Shown here one piece after another: positions 16,458 through 23,978 of a DNA stretch of 64,000 bases. How positions within the stretch are numbered: the first letter of the stretch is position 1; the number at the start of each line of letters is the position of its first letter. The position numbers and the translations under genes are program-made. The DNA lies in NCBI GenBank assembly GCA_036562385.1, contig DATCKG010000107.1, forward strand, positions 1 through 64,000. Direction: 5' to 3'. The notes under the pieces are model-generated. The model was not told the DNA's origin, ran no database searches, and worked only from the letters and a program-made list of their open reading frames with translations. This DNA is from DATCKG01 sp036562385 (lineage in GTDB: Bacteria > Bacillota > Sulfobacillia > Symbiobacteriales > Symbiobacteriaceae).

Positions 16458-17300
16458 TTGTTGTGGATTCTACAGATGCTGGCGGGTACGCTCTGCATGT
16501 CGCTGGCGGTCAACCTGTTCCTGGTTCCGCTGCAGTTGGCCGACGGGGGCGTGGTGGGTGTCGGCGTCATTCTGTACTACAAGTTTGGGATCCCCACCTG
16601 GGTGACCACGCTGGTCCTGAACATCCCCATCATCGCCCTGGGGGTGAAAGTGAAGGGCTGGTCCCTGCTCTGGCGCACCATATTGGGTGTCGGTGCCTTT
16701 TCCGGGTGCTTGGCCCTTACCCAGGGGCTTCCCCCCGTGACCCATGAGATCGTCCTGGGCATCATCTACGGCGGTTTGCTGATGGGGCTGGGCCTGGGGC
16801 TGGTGCTTCGGTCCGGCGCCACCACCGGCGGTACGGATATCCTGGCGATCGTGGGACAGCAGAAGCTGGGCATCTCAGTGGGCACCATGGTCCTGCTGAT
16901 TGACGGCATGGTGCTGACCGCCGCCGGGATTGTCTTTTCCCCGGAAACCGCGCTCTGGTCGGCCATCACGCTGATGATCAGCAGCAAGATGGTGGACGTG
17001 GTCAACGAGGGCCTGTTTGCCGCCAAGGGGATTACCATCATCACGGCCAATCCGCCCCGGGTGGCGGAGCGGATCATGAACGAAGTGGGCCGGGGCTGCA
17101 CCATCTTAAAGGGGATCGGCGCGTACACCGGTCAGCCCCGGGACGTCCTGTATGTGGTGGTGCAGCGGGGCGAACTGGCGTTGATCAAGCAGATTGTCGC
17201 CCAGGAGGATCCCCGGGCCTTTATGGTCGTCTCCGATGCCCACGAGGTGCTGGGGGAGGGGTTCCGGCCCCACATGCCCACTACCGCGTCGCCGCCCTGA
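16458..17300 (+). CDS. YitT-family membrane protein (DUF161/DUF2179)
   Basis: A 280-residue protein with five or six membrane segments (for example LLWILQMLAGTLCMSLAVNL, IVLGIIYGGLLMGLGLGLVL) and a soluble C-terminal DUF2179 domain of about 80 residues (GRGCTILKGIGAYTGQPRDVLYVVV). The motif SGATTGGTDILA is characteristic of the YitT family, widespread in Firmicutes and of uncertain transport or regulatory role. The start is TTG 16458 with GAGGAGG upstream. It follows a terminator and is followed by a separate promoter, so it is probably monocistronic. Confidence 0.92.
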   Translation: MLWILQMLAGTLCMSLAVNLFLVPLQLADGGVVGVGVILYYKFGIPTWVTTLVLNIPIIALGVKVKGWSLLWRTILGVGAFSGCLALTQGLPPVTHEIVLGIIYGGLLMGLGLGLVLRSGATTGGTDILAIVGQQKLGISVGTMVLLIDGMVLTAAGIVFSPETALWSAITLMISSKMVDVVNEGLFAAKGITIITANPPRVAERIMNEVGRGCTILKGIGAYTGQPRDVLYVVVQRGELALIKQIVAQEDPRAFMVVSDAHEVLGEGFRPHMPTTASPP

Positions 17301-17316
17301 GGGGGTAGACGGGCTC

Positions 17317-17345
17317 TTGACGGCCAGGGACAAAGGCACTAGGAT
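17317..17345 (+). promoter_or_regulatory. SigA-type promoter of the copper-chaperone-like gene
   Basis: TTGACG (17317-17322), 17 bases, TAGGAT (17340-17345). Spacing is ideal and the boxes are close to consensus. The predicted start is near 17352, some 75 bases before the ATG at 17428. Confidence 0.6.
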
Positions 17346-17359
17346 AGAGGCGTAACCCC

Positions 17360-17374
17360 TACCCCGTAGAGGTA
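17360..17374 (+). promoter_or_regulatory. Possible metal-repressor operator (CsoR-like) in the leader
   Basis: TACC-CCGTAGA-GGTA at 17360-17374 is an interrupted palindrome just downstream of the predicted transcription start. CsoR copper repressors bind TACCC-N4/5-GGGTA-like sites, so this is a plausible but imperfect match. No csoR gene is in the window. Confidence 0.3.
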
Positions 17375-17427
17375 CCTGTAAGGGCGCCTGGGGAAGGGAA
17401 TACCTGCAGCAGGGGGTATGCCAGTCG

Positions 17428-17631
17428 ATGACGAGCACCGTAAAGATTTCTGGTATGTCCTGCAACCACTGCGTGGCAGCGGTGAAGAGCGCCCTGAAGG
17501 ACCTGCCGGGTATCAAGTCGCTGGAAGTCAAGGTGGGCGAGGCGGTGATTGAAACCGAGGGCGCCCTGGATGTGGAGGCCGTCAAGAACGCCATCGCCGA
17601 GGCGGGCTACGAGGTTGTCAGCATCAGCTAA
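17428..17631 (+). CDS. Heavy-metal-associated domain protein, CopZ-like copper chaperone
   Basis: This 67-residue single HMA domain has the metal-binding motif GMSCNHC (Cys12, Cys15) after the first beta strand, followed by the typical LPGIKSLEVKVGEAVIE and IAEAGYEVV. Length and fold match CopZ, which carries Cu(I) to a P-type ATPase. No ATPase or CsoR gene is adjacent, so the partner lies elsewhere. GGGGG and a second short ATG frame precede the start; ATG 17428 gives the best alignment with the family. It has its own promoter and terminator. Confidence 0.93.
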   Translation: MTSTVKISGMSCNHCVAAVKSALKDLPGIKSLEVKVGEAVIETEGALDVEAVKNAIAEAGYEVVSIS

Positions 17632-17643
17632 GGACGTACATGG

Positions 17644-17679
17644 GGTCCCTGTCTCCTTCAGCGGGAGACAGGGACCTTT
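17644..17679 (+). terminator. Rho-independent terminator of the copper-chaperone-like gene
   Basis: GGTCCCTGTCTCC (17644-17656) pairs with GGAGACAGGGACC (17664-17676), followed by TTTGTTGGTTTTTGG. Confidence 0.88.
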
Positions 17680-17808
17680 GTTGGTTTTTGGGGCCAAGTT
17701 CCCGGTGCGATGAGCAGGGTGCGGCTTCGCAGCGGTAAGCTCCGCAGGCTTAGGGGAGGCCTCACCCGTGGGGTACAGGCTGCCGGGACCCTGGCCCACG
17801 AGCCAGTC

Positions 17809-18522
17809 TCAATGGGGCCCGGAAGCGGGGTCCTGGAGGGTGGGTTCCTCCCAGGGATCGATGTAGACTGTGCCGGTGGTATCCAGGCACGCGAAAAAGA
17901 CCTGGGACGGATGCTGGATGCCCTGCTTCCGCAGCTCGTCCAGCAGCCACTTTTCGTCCAGATTGCACTGCTGCAGGGTGCTGTAATTCACCTTGCCCTC
18001 GAAGATCAGTTCTCGGGGCAGGCCCTCGTACGCGGTGGAAAGGCCCAGATCTTTGGGCGTCACGGGCCGGGCCTGGGATCGAGGGAGAACGCTCACGGTA
18101 CCGTCGGTTTCATAGATCGCGTACTCCACATCCGCGGGGTTGAAATAGCCCTTGGAGCGGAGGTAGGCCATCAGGTCGTCCACTCGCAGGAAGTTTCGGC
18201 GGAGCTGCTCCTTCATGATCTGGCCGTTCTGGATGAGAATCGAAGGTTCGCCTTCCAGCCATGCGCCGATCCGGCGGTTGCTCAGGGCCAGCACGTCGAG
18301 TCCCAGAGTCATGGCGAACCAGAGGATGGTACCGGCCAGCCAGGGAAGGAGGGGATGCTGGGGGTCGCTGAGCTTTTCAGCGGCGATGTCGCCCACGGCG
18401 ATGGCTGTGATGAAATCGAAAAAGCTCACCTGGCCGAGCTGCTTCTTGCCGGCGACGCGGGTCAGCACCAACAGCACCACAAACGTGATGACGACCCGCA
18501 GGAGAATCTGAAGCTGAAACAT
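17809..18522 (-). CDS. DUF421 family membrane protein (YetF/YcaP-like)
   Basis: I place the start at ATG 18522, giving 237 residues, because the longer frame adds an Arg-rich, unlikely N-terminus; AGGGAGG lies 11 bases upstream. Three N-terminal membrane segments (LRVVITFVVLLVLTRV, FITAIAVGDIAAE, TILWFAMTLGLDVLAL) are followed by a soluble domain with GQIMKEQLRRNFLRVDDLMAYLRSKG and DVEYAIYETDGTVSVLP, the DUF421 signature. B. subtilis YetF-type proteins are found in spore formers and their exact function is unclear. The stop is just before a region convergent with the copper chaperone gene. Confidence 0.9.
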   Translation of the reverse strand: MFQLQILLRVVITFVVLLVLTRVAGKKQLGQVSFFDFITAIAVGDIAAEKLSDPQHPLLPWLAGTILWFAMTLGLDVLALSNRRIGAWLEGEPSILIQNGQIMKEQLRRNFLRVDDLMAYLRSKGYFNPADVEYAIYETDGTVSVLPRSQARPVTPKDLGLSTAYEGLPRELIFEGKVNYSTLQQCNLDEKWLLDELRKQGIQHPSQVFFACLDTTGTVYIDPWEEPTLQDPASGPH

Positions 18523-18654
18523 GGCTCCTGTAGCCTCCCTGTCGCCTGAACGATACTGCACCGTCGTAGCCAGTCTGCCCACTTGGCTGCCCGAAAAGAC
18601 GCGCCGGCCTAGCGGCACAGCAAGGCCGCCGGAAATCCGGCGGCCTGTGCGCAT

Positions 18655-19980
18655 CTATCGGCGACCTTTTCCCTTCCGTCCCCTTCCGACGCCCCGGTAT
18701 TGCAGTCCCGCTGCCGCGGCTGCCTCCGGATCCAGTAGGTTCCGGGCATCCAGCACCACCCGTCCGGCCATCCGCCGGCGGATCGCGGCGGGATCCGCGG
18801 TCCGGAACACCTCCCACTCGGTGAGGATCAGGAGCGCATCGGCTCCTTCCAGGGCGCTCCAGGGGTCCGGGCAGAGGGTCAGTCCCGGCCACTGCTCGGC
18901 GGGGAAGAAGCGGGCAAAGCCCTCCATGGCCGCCGGGTCGTAGGCCCGGACCGCGGCGCCTTGCCGAAGCAGCCAGGGGATCATCTCCAGGGAGGCAGCC
19001 TCCCGCAGATCGTCGGTGCCGGCCTTGAAAGCCAGTCCCCAGACCGCAATTTGCTTGCCCTCTATGCTTCCCAGGGCGCCGGCCAGCGCCTCCAGGATCC
19101 TGAGCCGCTGGCGCCGGTTGGCCTGCAACGCAGCGGGCAGGAGGTCCAGGCGTACCCCCAGCCGGCGGGCTTGCCAAACGAGGGCCCGGGTATCCTTGGG
19201 GAGACAGGAGCCGCCGAAACCCGGGCCCGGCTGGAGGAAATGGCTACCCACCCGGTGGTCCAGGCCCATGCCCCGCAGCACATCGGTGCAGTCTGCTCCC
19301 AGCGCGTCGCAGAGCGCGGCGATCTCGTTGGCGTAGCTCACCTTGATGGCCAAAAAGCCGTTGGCCGCGTATTTGATCAGTTCAGCTTCTTCCCACCCGG
19401 TGACCACCAGCGGTGCGTCGATGCCCCTGTAAAGCCCCGCCACCAGCAGGGCCGCCTTGTCATCGGCGCTACCTACCACGATCCGGTCCGGATGGAAGAA
19501 GTCGTGCACAGCGGTTCCTTCCCGCAAAAACTCCGGGTTGGAGACCACGGGAATGCGGCCGCCCAGGGCCCAGAAGGCCATGCGGTTGGTCCCCGGCGGC
19601 ACGGTGCTTTTCAGTACTAGCACCATTCCATCTGGATGGGGCAGGCCCTTCAGGTCTCTCAGCAGGCGCCGCAGCGCGGACAGGTCAGGGGCGCCAGAGG
19701 GGGCCGACGGCGTTCCGACACAGACGAACAGAACCCGGGCATCCGCTACCGCCTCGGCCAGCCGGTCGGTGACCTGCAGTCGAGTTCCCCGATGCCGCTG
19801 CAGCAGGTCTGGCAGGCCCGGCTCAACAATCGGGCACTCGCCTCGCTGCAGCTGACCGAGCCGCTGAGGGTCGATCTCTACCAGCCTCACCCGGTGCCCC
19901 ATTTCGCAAAAGCAAAGGGCCGAGGTGAGCCCGACATAGCCAGCCCCAGCGACGGCGATGGTCTCTCCTTCTGTACGCAT
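18655..19980 (-). CDS. ugd: UDP-glucose 6-dehydrogenase
   Basis: This 441-residue enzyme oxidises UDP-glucose to UDP-glucuronate with two NAD+, supplying acidic sugar for polysaccharides. NAD-binding motif VAGAGYVGLTSALCF is at residues 10-24, and the catalytic Cys259 lies in GPGFGGSCLPKD. VSNPEFLREGTAVHDFFHPDRIVVG and WGLAFKAGTDDLREAAS are also diagnostic. The Arg/Lys/Gly-rich tail (GRGRKGKGRR) is unusual. The gene diverges from the sugar nucleotidyltransferase and epimerase genes starting at 20132, with about 150 bases between starts, so both sides probably serve one polysaccharide pathway. A UDP-glucuronate epimerase role for the gene at 21241 would fit. Confidence 0.95.
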   Translation of the reverse strand: MRTEGETIAVAGAGYVGLTSALCFCEMGHRVRLVEIDPQRLGQLQRGECPIVEPGLPDLLQRHRGTRLQVTDRLAEAVADARVLFVCVGTPSAPSGAPDLSALRRLLRDLKGLPHPDGMVLVLKSTVPPGTNRMAFWALGGRIPVVSNPEFLREGTAVHDFFHPDRIVVGSADDKAALLVAGLYRGIDAPLVVTGWEEAELIKYAANGFLAIKVSYANEIAALCDALGADCTDVLRGMGLDHRVGSHFLQPGPGFGGSCLPKDTRALVWQARRLGVRLDLLPAALQANRRQRLRILEALAGALGSIEGKQIAVWGLAFKAGTDDLREAASLEMIPWLLRQGAAVRAYDPAAMEGFARFFPAEQWPGLTLCPDPWSALEGADALLILTEWEVFRTADPAAIRRRMAGRVVLDARNLLDPEAAAAAGLQYRGVGRGRKGKGRR

Positions 19981-20120
19981 CTTCCCAGATCACCCCGGGA
20001 CGGAGAATGCCTGCCGTCTGAAGTCTATGCCGTCTGGTTGTCATAATGTGCCGTGCCTTGTAAACCTTTGGGGTTGTGGTGAATAGGGTGGCAGCAGGGA
20101 TTGGCCAAGAAGGAGAGGCG

Positions 20121-20135
20121 ATGACGTCTCGATGA
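20121..20135 (+). CDS. Four-codon mini-ORF overlapping the nucleotidyltransferase start
   Basis: AAGGAG followed by ATG-ACG-TCT-CGA-TGA. Its stop overlaps the ATG at 20132 by two bases (ATGA). The real gene has no better ribosome binding site of its own, so translation may be coupled through this short frame. It could equally be chance. Confidence 0.3.
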   Translation: MTSR

Positions 20136-21199
20136 AAGCCCTGGTTCTCTGTGCCGGCCGGGGCAGGCGCCTGTGGCCGCTGACTCATACCAGGGCCAAG
20201 GCCGCTCTGCCGGTGGCCGGGCGGCCGGTATTGGCTCATATTCTGTTCTACTTGAAGCGGTTTGGTTTTCGGGAGATCGGCGTGGTGATTTCCAGCGGCC
20301 AGAAGGAACTGAAGCAGCTGGCCGCCGTGGAGGCAGACCTGCAGATCACCTTTATTCAGCAGAAAAAACCGCTCGGTATCGCCCACGCCGTGCAGGCCGC
20401 GGCTGAATATCTGGGTAATGAGTCCTTTCTGCTCTATCTTGGCGACAACCTGACCGACGATGATCTGACCCCAGCCCTGGAGCGCTTTCAGCGGGAGCAG
20501 CCCGCGGCGATGCTGTGCCTCCGAACGGTAAGCAATCCCCAGGCCTTCGGCGTGGCCGAGGTGGAGGGAGACCGGGTGGTCCGGGTGGTGGAGAAGCCCA
20601 AGACCCCCCAGAGCAATCTGGCCATCGCCGGGATCTACCTGCTGAGGCCGGTGGTTCACGAGGTCATCCGTGGACTGGAGCCCTCGTCCCGGGGGGAACT
20701 GGAAATCACCGACGCGATTGCGGCGCTGCTGCGCCGCGGTGAGACGGTGCTGGCCCACCGGATGACCGGCTGGTGGCAAGACACCGGGACCCCCGAGGGG
20801 CTTCTGACGGCCAATGGGCTCCTGCTGGACACCATTCAGACCCACATCGATCCGGGGGTCTTGCTGGATACCGTTCAAATCCAGGGCCGGGTGGTAATCA
20901 ATCGGGGGGTCGTTCTGGAAAACGTCCGCCTCCGGGGACCGCTCTGGATCGGGGAGCACTGTCACCTGCGGGATGCATATATCGGACCGTACACCACCGT
21001 CAGCGATGGGGTCCGGATCTACAACGCCACCGTCGAGAATTCCATCTTGCTGCCCGGCTGCCGGCTGGAGGGACCCACCTTCCACATGGAGGACTGCCTG
21101 CTGGGTCAGGGGGCGGTGGTGGAAGTGCGGACCGGAAGGGCCATCACCCTGCTGATGGGGGACGACGGCCGTGTGCAGCTGCCGCTGATCCGGAGGTAG
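20132..21199 (+). CDS. Glucose-1-phosphate thymidylyltransferase, long form (sugar-1-phosphate nucleotidyltransferase)
   Basis: This 355-residue enzyme joins a sugar-1-phosphate to a nucleoside triphosphate. The N-terminal domain has the signature LCAGRGRRLWPLTHTRAKAA, LLYLGDNL with the metal-binding Asp, FGVAEVEGDRVVRVVEKPK, and WWQDTGTPEGLL. The C-terminal 120 residues form a left-handed beta-helix (repeats such as IGEHCHLRDAYIGPYTTVSDGV), as in the long RmlA/StrD-like subfamily. It probably makes dTDP-glucose or a related nucleotide sugar. It leads a plus-strand set with an epimerase, an ATP-grasp protein and cotE. In Bacillus, a comparable enzyme (SpsI) serves spore-surface polysaccharide; that parallel is inference. 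Confidence 0.92.
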   Translation: MKALVLCAGRGRRLWPLTHTRAKAALPVAGRPVLAHILFYLKRFGFREIGVVISSGQKELKQLAAVEADLQITFIQQKKPLGIAHAVQAAAEYLGNESFLLYLGDNLTDDDLTPALERFQREQPAAMLCLRTVSNPQAFGVAEVEGDRVVRVVEKPKTPQSNLAIAGIYLLRPVVHEVIRGLEPSSRGELEITDAIAALLRRGETVLAHRMTGWWQDTGTPEGLLTANGLLLDTIQTHIDPGVLLDTVQIQGRVVINRGVVLENVRLRGPLWIGEHCHLRDAYIGPYTTVSDGVRIYNATVENSILLPGCRLEGPTFHMEDCLLGQGAVVEVRTGRAITLLMGDDGRVQLPLIRR

Positions 21200-21240
21200 G
21201 CCCATGCGGATTTGGCAAGTGCTGATGGGAGGGAAGGCAA

Positions 21241-22155
21241 GTGGCCCGGATCCTGGTGACCGGAGCGGCGGGGTTTATCGGGAGCCACCTGGTGCGGCGG
21301 CTGGCGGCCGACGGCCATGAGGTGGTCGCTGTGGACCGGCGCCCGGTCGCTGGCGGCGGAGGGCATGGCGGCCCGATCCGCTGGTACCGGGGTGACCTGT
21401 TGGAGATGGATCTGGCGCCACTGGTGGCCGGGGTGGAGTACGTGATTCACCTGGCCGGTCAGCCGGGAGTGCGGGAAAGCTGGTCGGAGTTCCGGCACTA
21501 TTCCCGGGGCAACATCGAGACCACCCAGCGGCTTCTGGAGGTCCTGAGGGGAAAGCCGGTCGCCAAGTTCGTCCTGGCTTCTACTTCCTCGGTTTACGGC
21601 GAGGCCCCGATGCCGGCCCGGGAGGACGGTCCTGTGAAGCCTGTCTCCCCTTACGGCCTGACCAAGCTGGCCGCGGAGGGGCTGTGCGAACTCTACGGCC
21701 GGACCGCCAAAATCCCCTGGGTGGCCCTCCGTTACTTTACGGTCTACGGACCCGGTCAGCGCCCGGACATGGCCTTTTCCCGATGGCTTGCGGCGGCACG
21801 GGGCGGAAAACCCCTTGAAGTGTACGGTGACGGCGGTCAGATGCGGGACTTCACCTACGTGGCCGATGCAGTGGAGGCGACGGTGCGAGCGCTGTTTACA
21901 CCGGCCGCGGGCATGGCCGTCAACGTGGGCAGTGGGCGCCCTGTGTCGGTGCGGGAAGCCATCGCCGTCATCGAGCAGGTGATGGGCCGGCCTGTACAGA
22001 TCCGGCACCTGGCTCCGGCCCGGGGCGACATGCGGGAGACCCGGGCCGATACCACCCGGCTGCAGCGGGAGCTGGGGTTTGTACCCGCCACCCCGCTGGC
22101 GGAAGGCCTGGCCAGGCAGTACGAGTGGCTGCAGAAAGGGGGAGGTGCGTTGTGA
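21241..22155 (+). CDS. NAD-dependent sugar epimerase/dehydratase (UDP-glucose/UDP-glucuronate 4-epimerase-like)
   Basis: A 304-residue extended short-chain dehydrogenase. The NAD-binding motif VTGAAGFIGSHLVRRL opens the protein. The catalytic triad region has STSSVYGEAPMPARE and the YxxxK motif in SPYGLTKLAAE. RYFTVYGPGQRPDMAF and GQMRDFTYVADAVEA are typical of UDP-galacturonate/glucuronate 4-epimerases. With UDP-glucose dehydrogenase close by, UDP-glucuronate is a likely substrate. The start is GTG 21241 with GGGAGG upstream. The stop overlaps the GTG of the next gene (GTGA), so the two are translationally coupled. Confidence 0.92.
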   Translation: MARILVTGAAGFIGSHLVRRLAADGHEVVAVDRRPVAGGGGHGGPIRWYRGDLLEMDLAPLVAGVEYVIHLAGQPGVRESWSEFRHYSRGNIETTQRLLEVLRGKPVAKFVLASTSSVYGEAPMPAREDGPVKPVSPYGLTKLAAEGLCELYGRTAKIPWVALRYFTVYGPGQRPDMAFSRWLAAARGGKPLEVYGDGGQMRDFTYVADAVEATVRALFTPAAGMAVNVGSGRPVSVREAIAVIEQVMGRPVQIRHLAPARGDMRETRADTTRLQRELGFVPATPLAEGLARQYEWLQKGGGAL

Positions 22156-23312
22156 ATCGATTCGGCAGCAGCAGCCCGGAACTGGCAGAACCGGAAACAC
22201 GCCGGACGGTCCTTGGCCTCCTGCTGCGCCGAGGCTGGCTGGAGGTGCATCCCTTCGGCGATCAGACCGCCTTTGCCCAGCAGGTGACCAAACTGGGCCG
22301 GAAGGCAGAGGTGGAGGTGATCTGCTTCGGGCCGGAGGACGTGGACCGCACCTCCCGAAGGCTCTCCGCCAGCCGGTATCTCGGTCCCCGGCGCGGCTGG
22401 GTCCGGGAACAGACCCCGCTTCCGGATGTCCTGTGGAACCGCTGCCTGCGTCAGGATCACGACGGACTGCTGGCCTGGTTCGCAGAACAGTCGGTACCGT
22501 CTATCAACAGCGCCTGCCTGAACAAGTGGGAGATGTACCAGTGCCTGAGGTCGGATGAGATGCTGCAGCCCCACCTGCCAGAGACCCTGCTGGTTACCGG
22601 CGGGGAGACGGTGGTCGAAATGCTGCAGCGCCATCCGGTGGTGCTGCTGAAACCGCTGATGGGAACCGGCGGCCGTGGAATCCTGCGGGGGCGCCTGTCT
22701 GGACTGGGCGTCATGCAGTTCGAGTTCGTCTCCGCAGAGACGGGGATGCTCAAGGAGGCCTATGTGGAATGGGAGCAGCTGGATCGGTGGCTGCAGCGGC
22801 GGAAGGCGGCAGGCCGCTACATCGTGCAGCAGGAGCTCTCCCTGGCGGTCTTTTACGGCCGTGTGGCCGACCTGCGGGTGCTGGTGCAGAAGGACGGTCA
22901 GGGATGCTGGAGCGTGACCGGGATGGGCTGCCGGGTAGCCCGGAACGGCCATTTTACCGCCAACTTGCAGACCGGCGGGCAGGGCGTTCCGGCGGACCTG
23001 CTGCTGGAGGCTGTGGCTCCCGATCCCGGCCAGCGGGAGGCGCTCCAAGAGCGGGTGGCGTCCCTTGCACTGCGGGCAGCGCACCAGATCGAGGCGTGCC
23101 TCGGGCCCATGGGGGAATTGGGTCTGGATTTCGGGCTGGATCGTCGGGGGGACCTGTGGCTCCTGGAAGCGAATGCGCTTCCCGGAAGAGAGATTTTTGC
23201 CCATATGGCCCAATGGGAACTTTGGGAAGAGGCCCATCTGAGACCGGTCCTTTACGCCCGGTATCTGGTTACGGGAAAAGAGCAGCAGGCCGCCCCCGCA
23301 GAGGCGACATAA
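22152..23312 (+). CDS. YheC/YheD-like ATP-grasp protein, probably spore coat associated
   Basis: A 386-residue protein. GTG 22152 is the start because GGGGGAGGTG lies just upstream and it overlaps the previous stop. The ATP-grasp core shows VVLLKPLMGTGGRGILRG (nucleotide loop), YIVQQELSLAVFYGRVADLRVLVQKD and LGLDFGLDRRGDLWLLEANALPG (metal-binding Glu/Asn). The N-terminal third has LNKWEMYQCL, where YheD-like proteins have a similar N/K-K pattern before the ATP domain. YheC and YheD in Bacillus are reported as endospore coat-associated; their ligase reaction is unknown. It lies between sugar-nucleotide genes and cotE, which strongly suggests a job in building the spore surface. Confidence 0.85.
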   Translation: MNRFGSSSPELAEPETRRTVLGLLLRRGWLEVHPFGDQTAFAQQVTKLGRKAEVEVICFGPEDVDRTSRRLSASRYLGPRRGWVREQTPLPDVLWNRCLRQDHDGLLAWFAEQSVPSINSACLNKWEMYQCLRSDEMLQPHLPETLLVTGGETVVEMLQRHPVVLLKPLMGTGGRGILRGRLSGLGVMQFEFVSAETGMLKEAYVEWEQLDRWLQRRKAAGRYIVQQELSLAVFYGRVADLRVLVQKDGQGCWSVTGMGCRVARNGHFTANLQTGGQGVPADLLLEAVAPDPGQREALQERVASLALRAAHQIEACLGPMGELGLDFGLDRRGDLWLLEANALPGREIFAHMAQWELWEEAHLRPVLYARYLVTGKEQQAAPAEAT

Positions 23313-23333
23313 GGCTTCGGCAACGCATATCCT
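23307..23333 (+). promoter_or_regulatory. Possible sporulation promoter (SigK/SigE-like) upstream of cotE
   Basis: AC at 23307-23308, 17 bases, then CATATCCT at 23326-23333, matching CATAnnnT with an AC at the SigK distance. The full CATAnnnTA is not met (G follows), so this is weaker than the sites at 6520 and 9940. B. subtilis cotE is expressed from SigE and SigK promoters. Confidence 0.3.
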
Positions 23334-23396
23334 GGGGTGGGGACTGATGCGGTACAGCGCCTGAGACTGGCCGCATTTCCCTGGGGAGGAAGCTCA

Positions 23397-23900
23397 GTGT
23401 CGGACAGCCGGCTTCAAGAAATCTTTACGAAAGCAGTGGTAGGCCGGGCCGAGCACCGCATGACCTGGAGCCATACGGTACCAGCCGAAGGCGTTACAGC
23501 GGTGCTAGGGGTCCACGTGTCGGACTGCGTGGTGGCTGTCAGGGAAGGGGAGGCCCCACAGGTGCAGGTCCTGGCAGAAATCGACCTGTGGTGCGCCGAT
23601 TCCCGGACTACCAAGGTGATCCGTGTCAGCGCCCGGCATCCGGAGACCGTCACCATGAACCCGGTCGGACCGGTGCTGGGGCAGGCGGAATACAGTGCCC
23701 GACTGCTGGGACCTGTGGAGGCCACCGGCGTAACGGTTGGCCCGGGAGGGATCACCCTGGACCTGACGGCCCGGGTTCTGGTGGAGATGAGCGCCGTCAC
23801 CCGGCTGTGGGTCAAGTCGTATGCCCTCAGCGATGCGGCGCTGGATGATGTGGAGGATCCGGATGCATCACTGACATCCGACTCCGGATCCGATGAGTAG
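23397..23900 (+). CDS. cotE: Outer spore coat morphogenetic protein CotE
   Basis: The 167-residue protein starts at GTG 23397 behind GGGGAGGAAG. The N-terminal SRLQEIFTKAVVGRAEHR matches the CotE family opening (EIITKAVVAKG in Bacillus). This is followed by a beta-rich core (AVLGVHVSDCVVAV, VLAEIDLWCADSRTTKVIRV) and a short acidic tail (DVEDPDAS, SDSGSDE) like the acidic C-terminus of CotE. CotE organises the outer coat of endospores in the mother cell. Its presence shows that the organism belongs to an endospore-forming lineage. It is followed by a strong terminator. Confidence 0.92.
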   Translation: MSDSRLQEIFTKAVVGRAEHRMTWSHTVPAEGVTAVLGVHVSDCVVAVREGEAPQVQVLAEIDLWCADSRTTKVIRVSARHPETVTMNPVGPVLGQAEYSARLLGPVEATGVTVGPGGITLDLTARVLVEMSAVTRLWVKSYALSDAALDDVEDPDASLTSDSGSDE

Positions 23901-23936
23901 GGATAGCGCCCGGCCATGTACTGAACATCCACACGA

Positions 23937-23968
23937 AAGGAGGGGCGGGGAGCCCCTCCTTCGGTTTT
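23937..23968. terminator. Terminator between convergent cotE and purine phosphorylase genes
   Basis: AAGGAGGGGC (23937-23946) pairs with GCCCCTCCTT (23952-23961), with TTTT at 23965-23968 on the plus strand. The minus-strand gene ends at 23979, so the hairpin probably works both ways. Confidence 0.85.
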
Positions 23969-23978
23969 CCCCCGGCCC

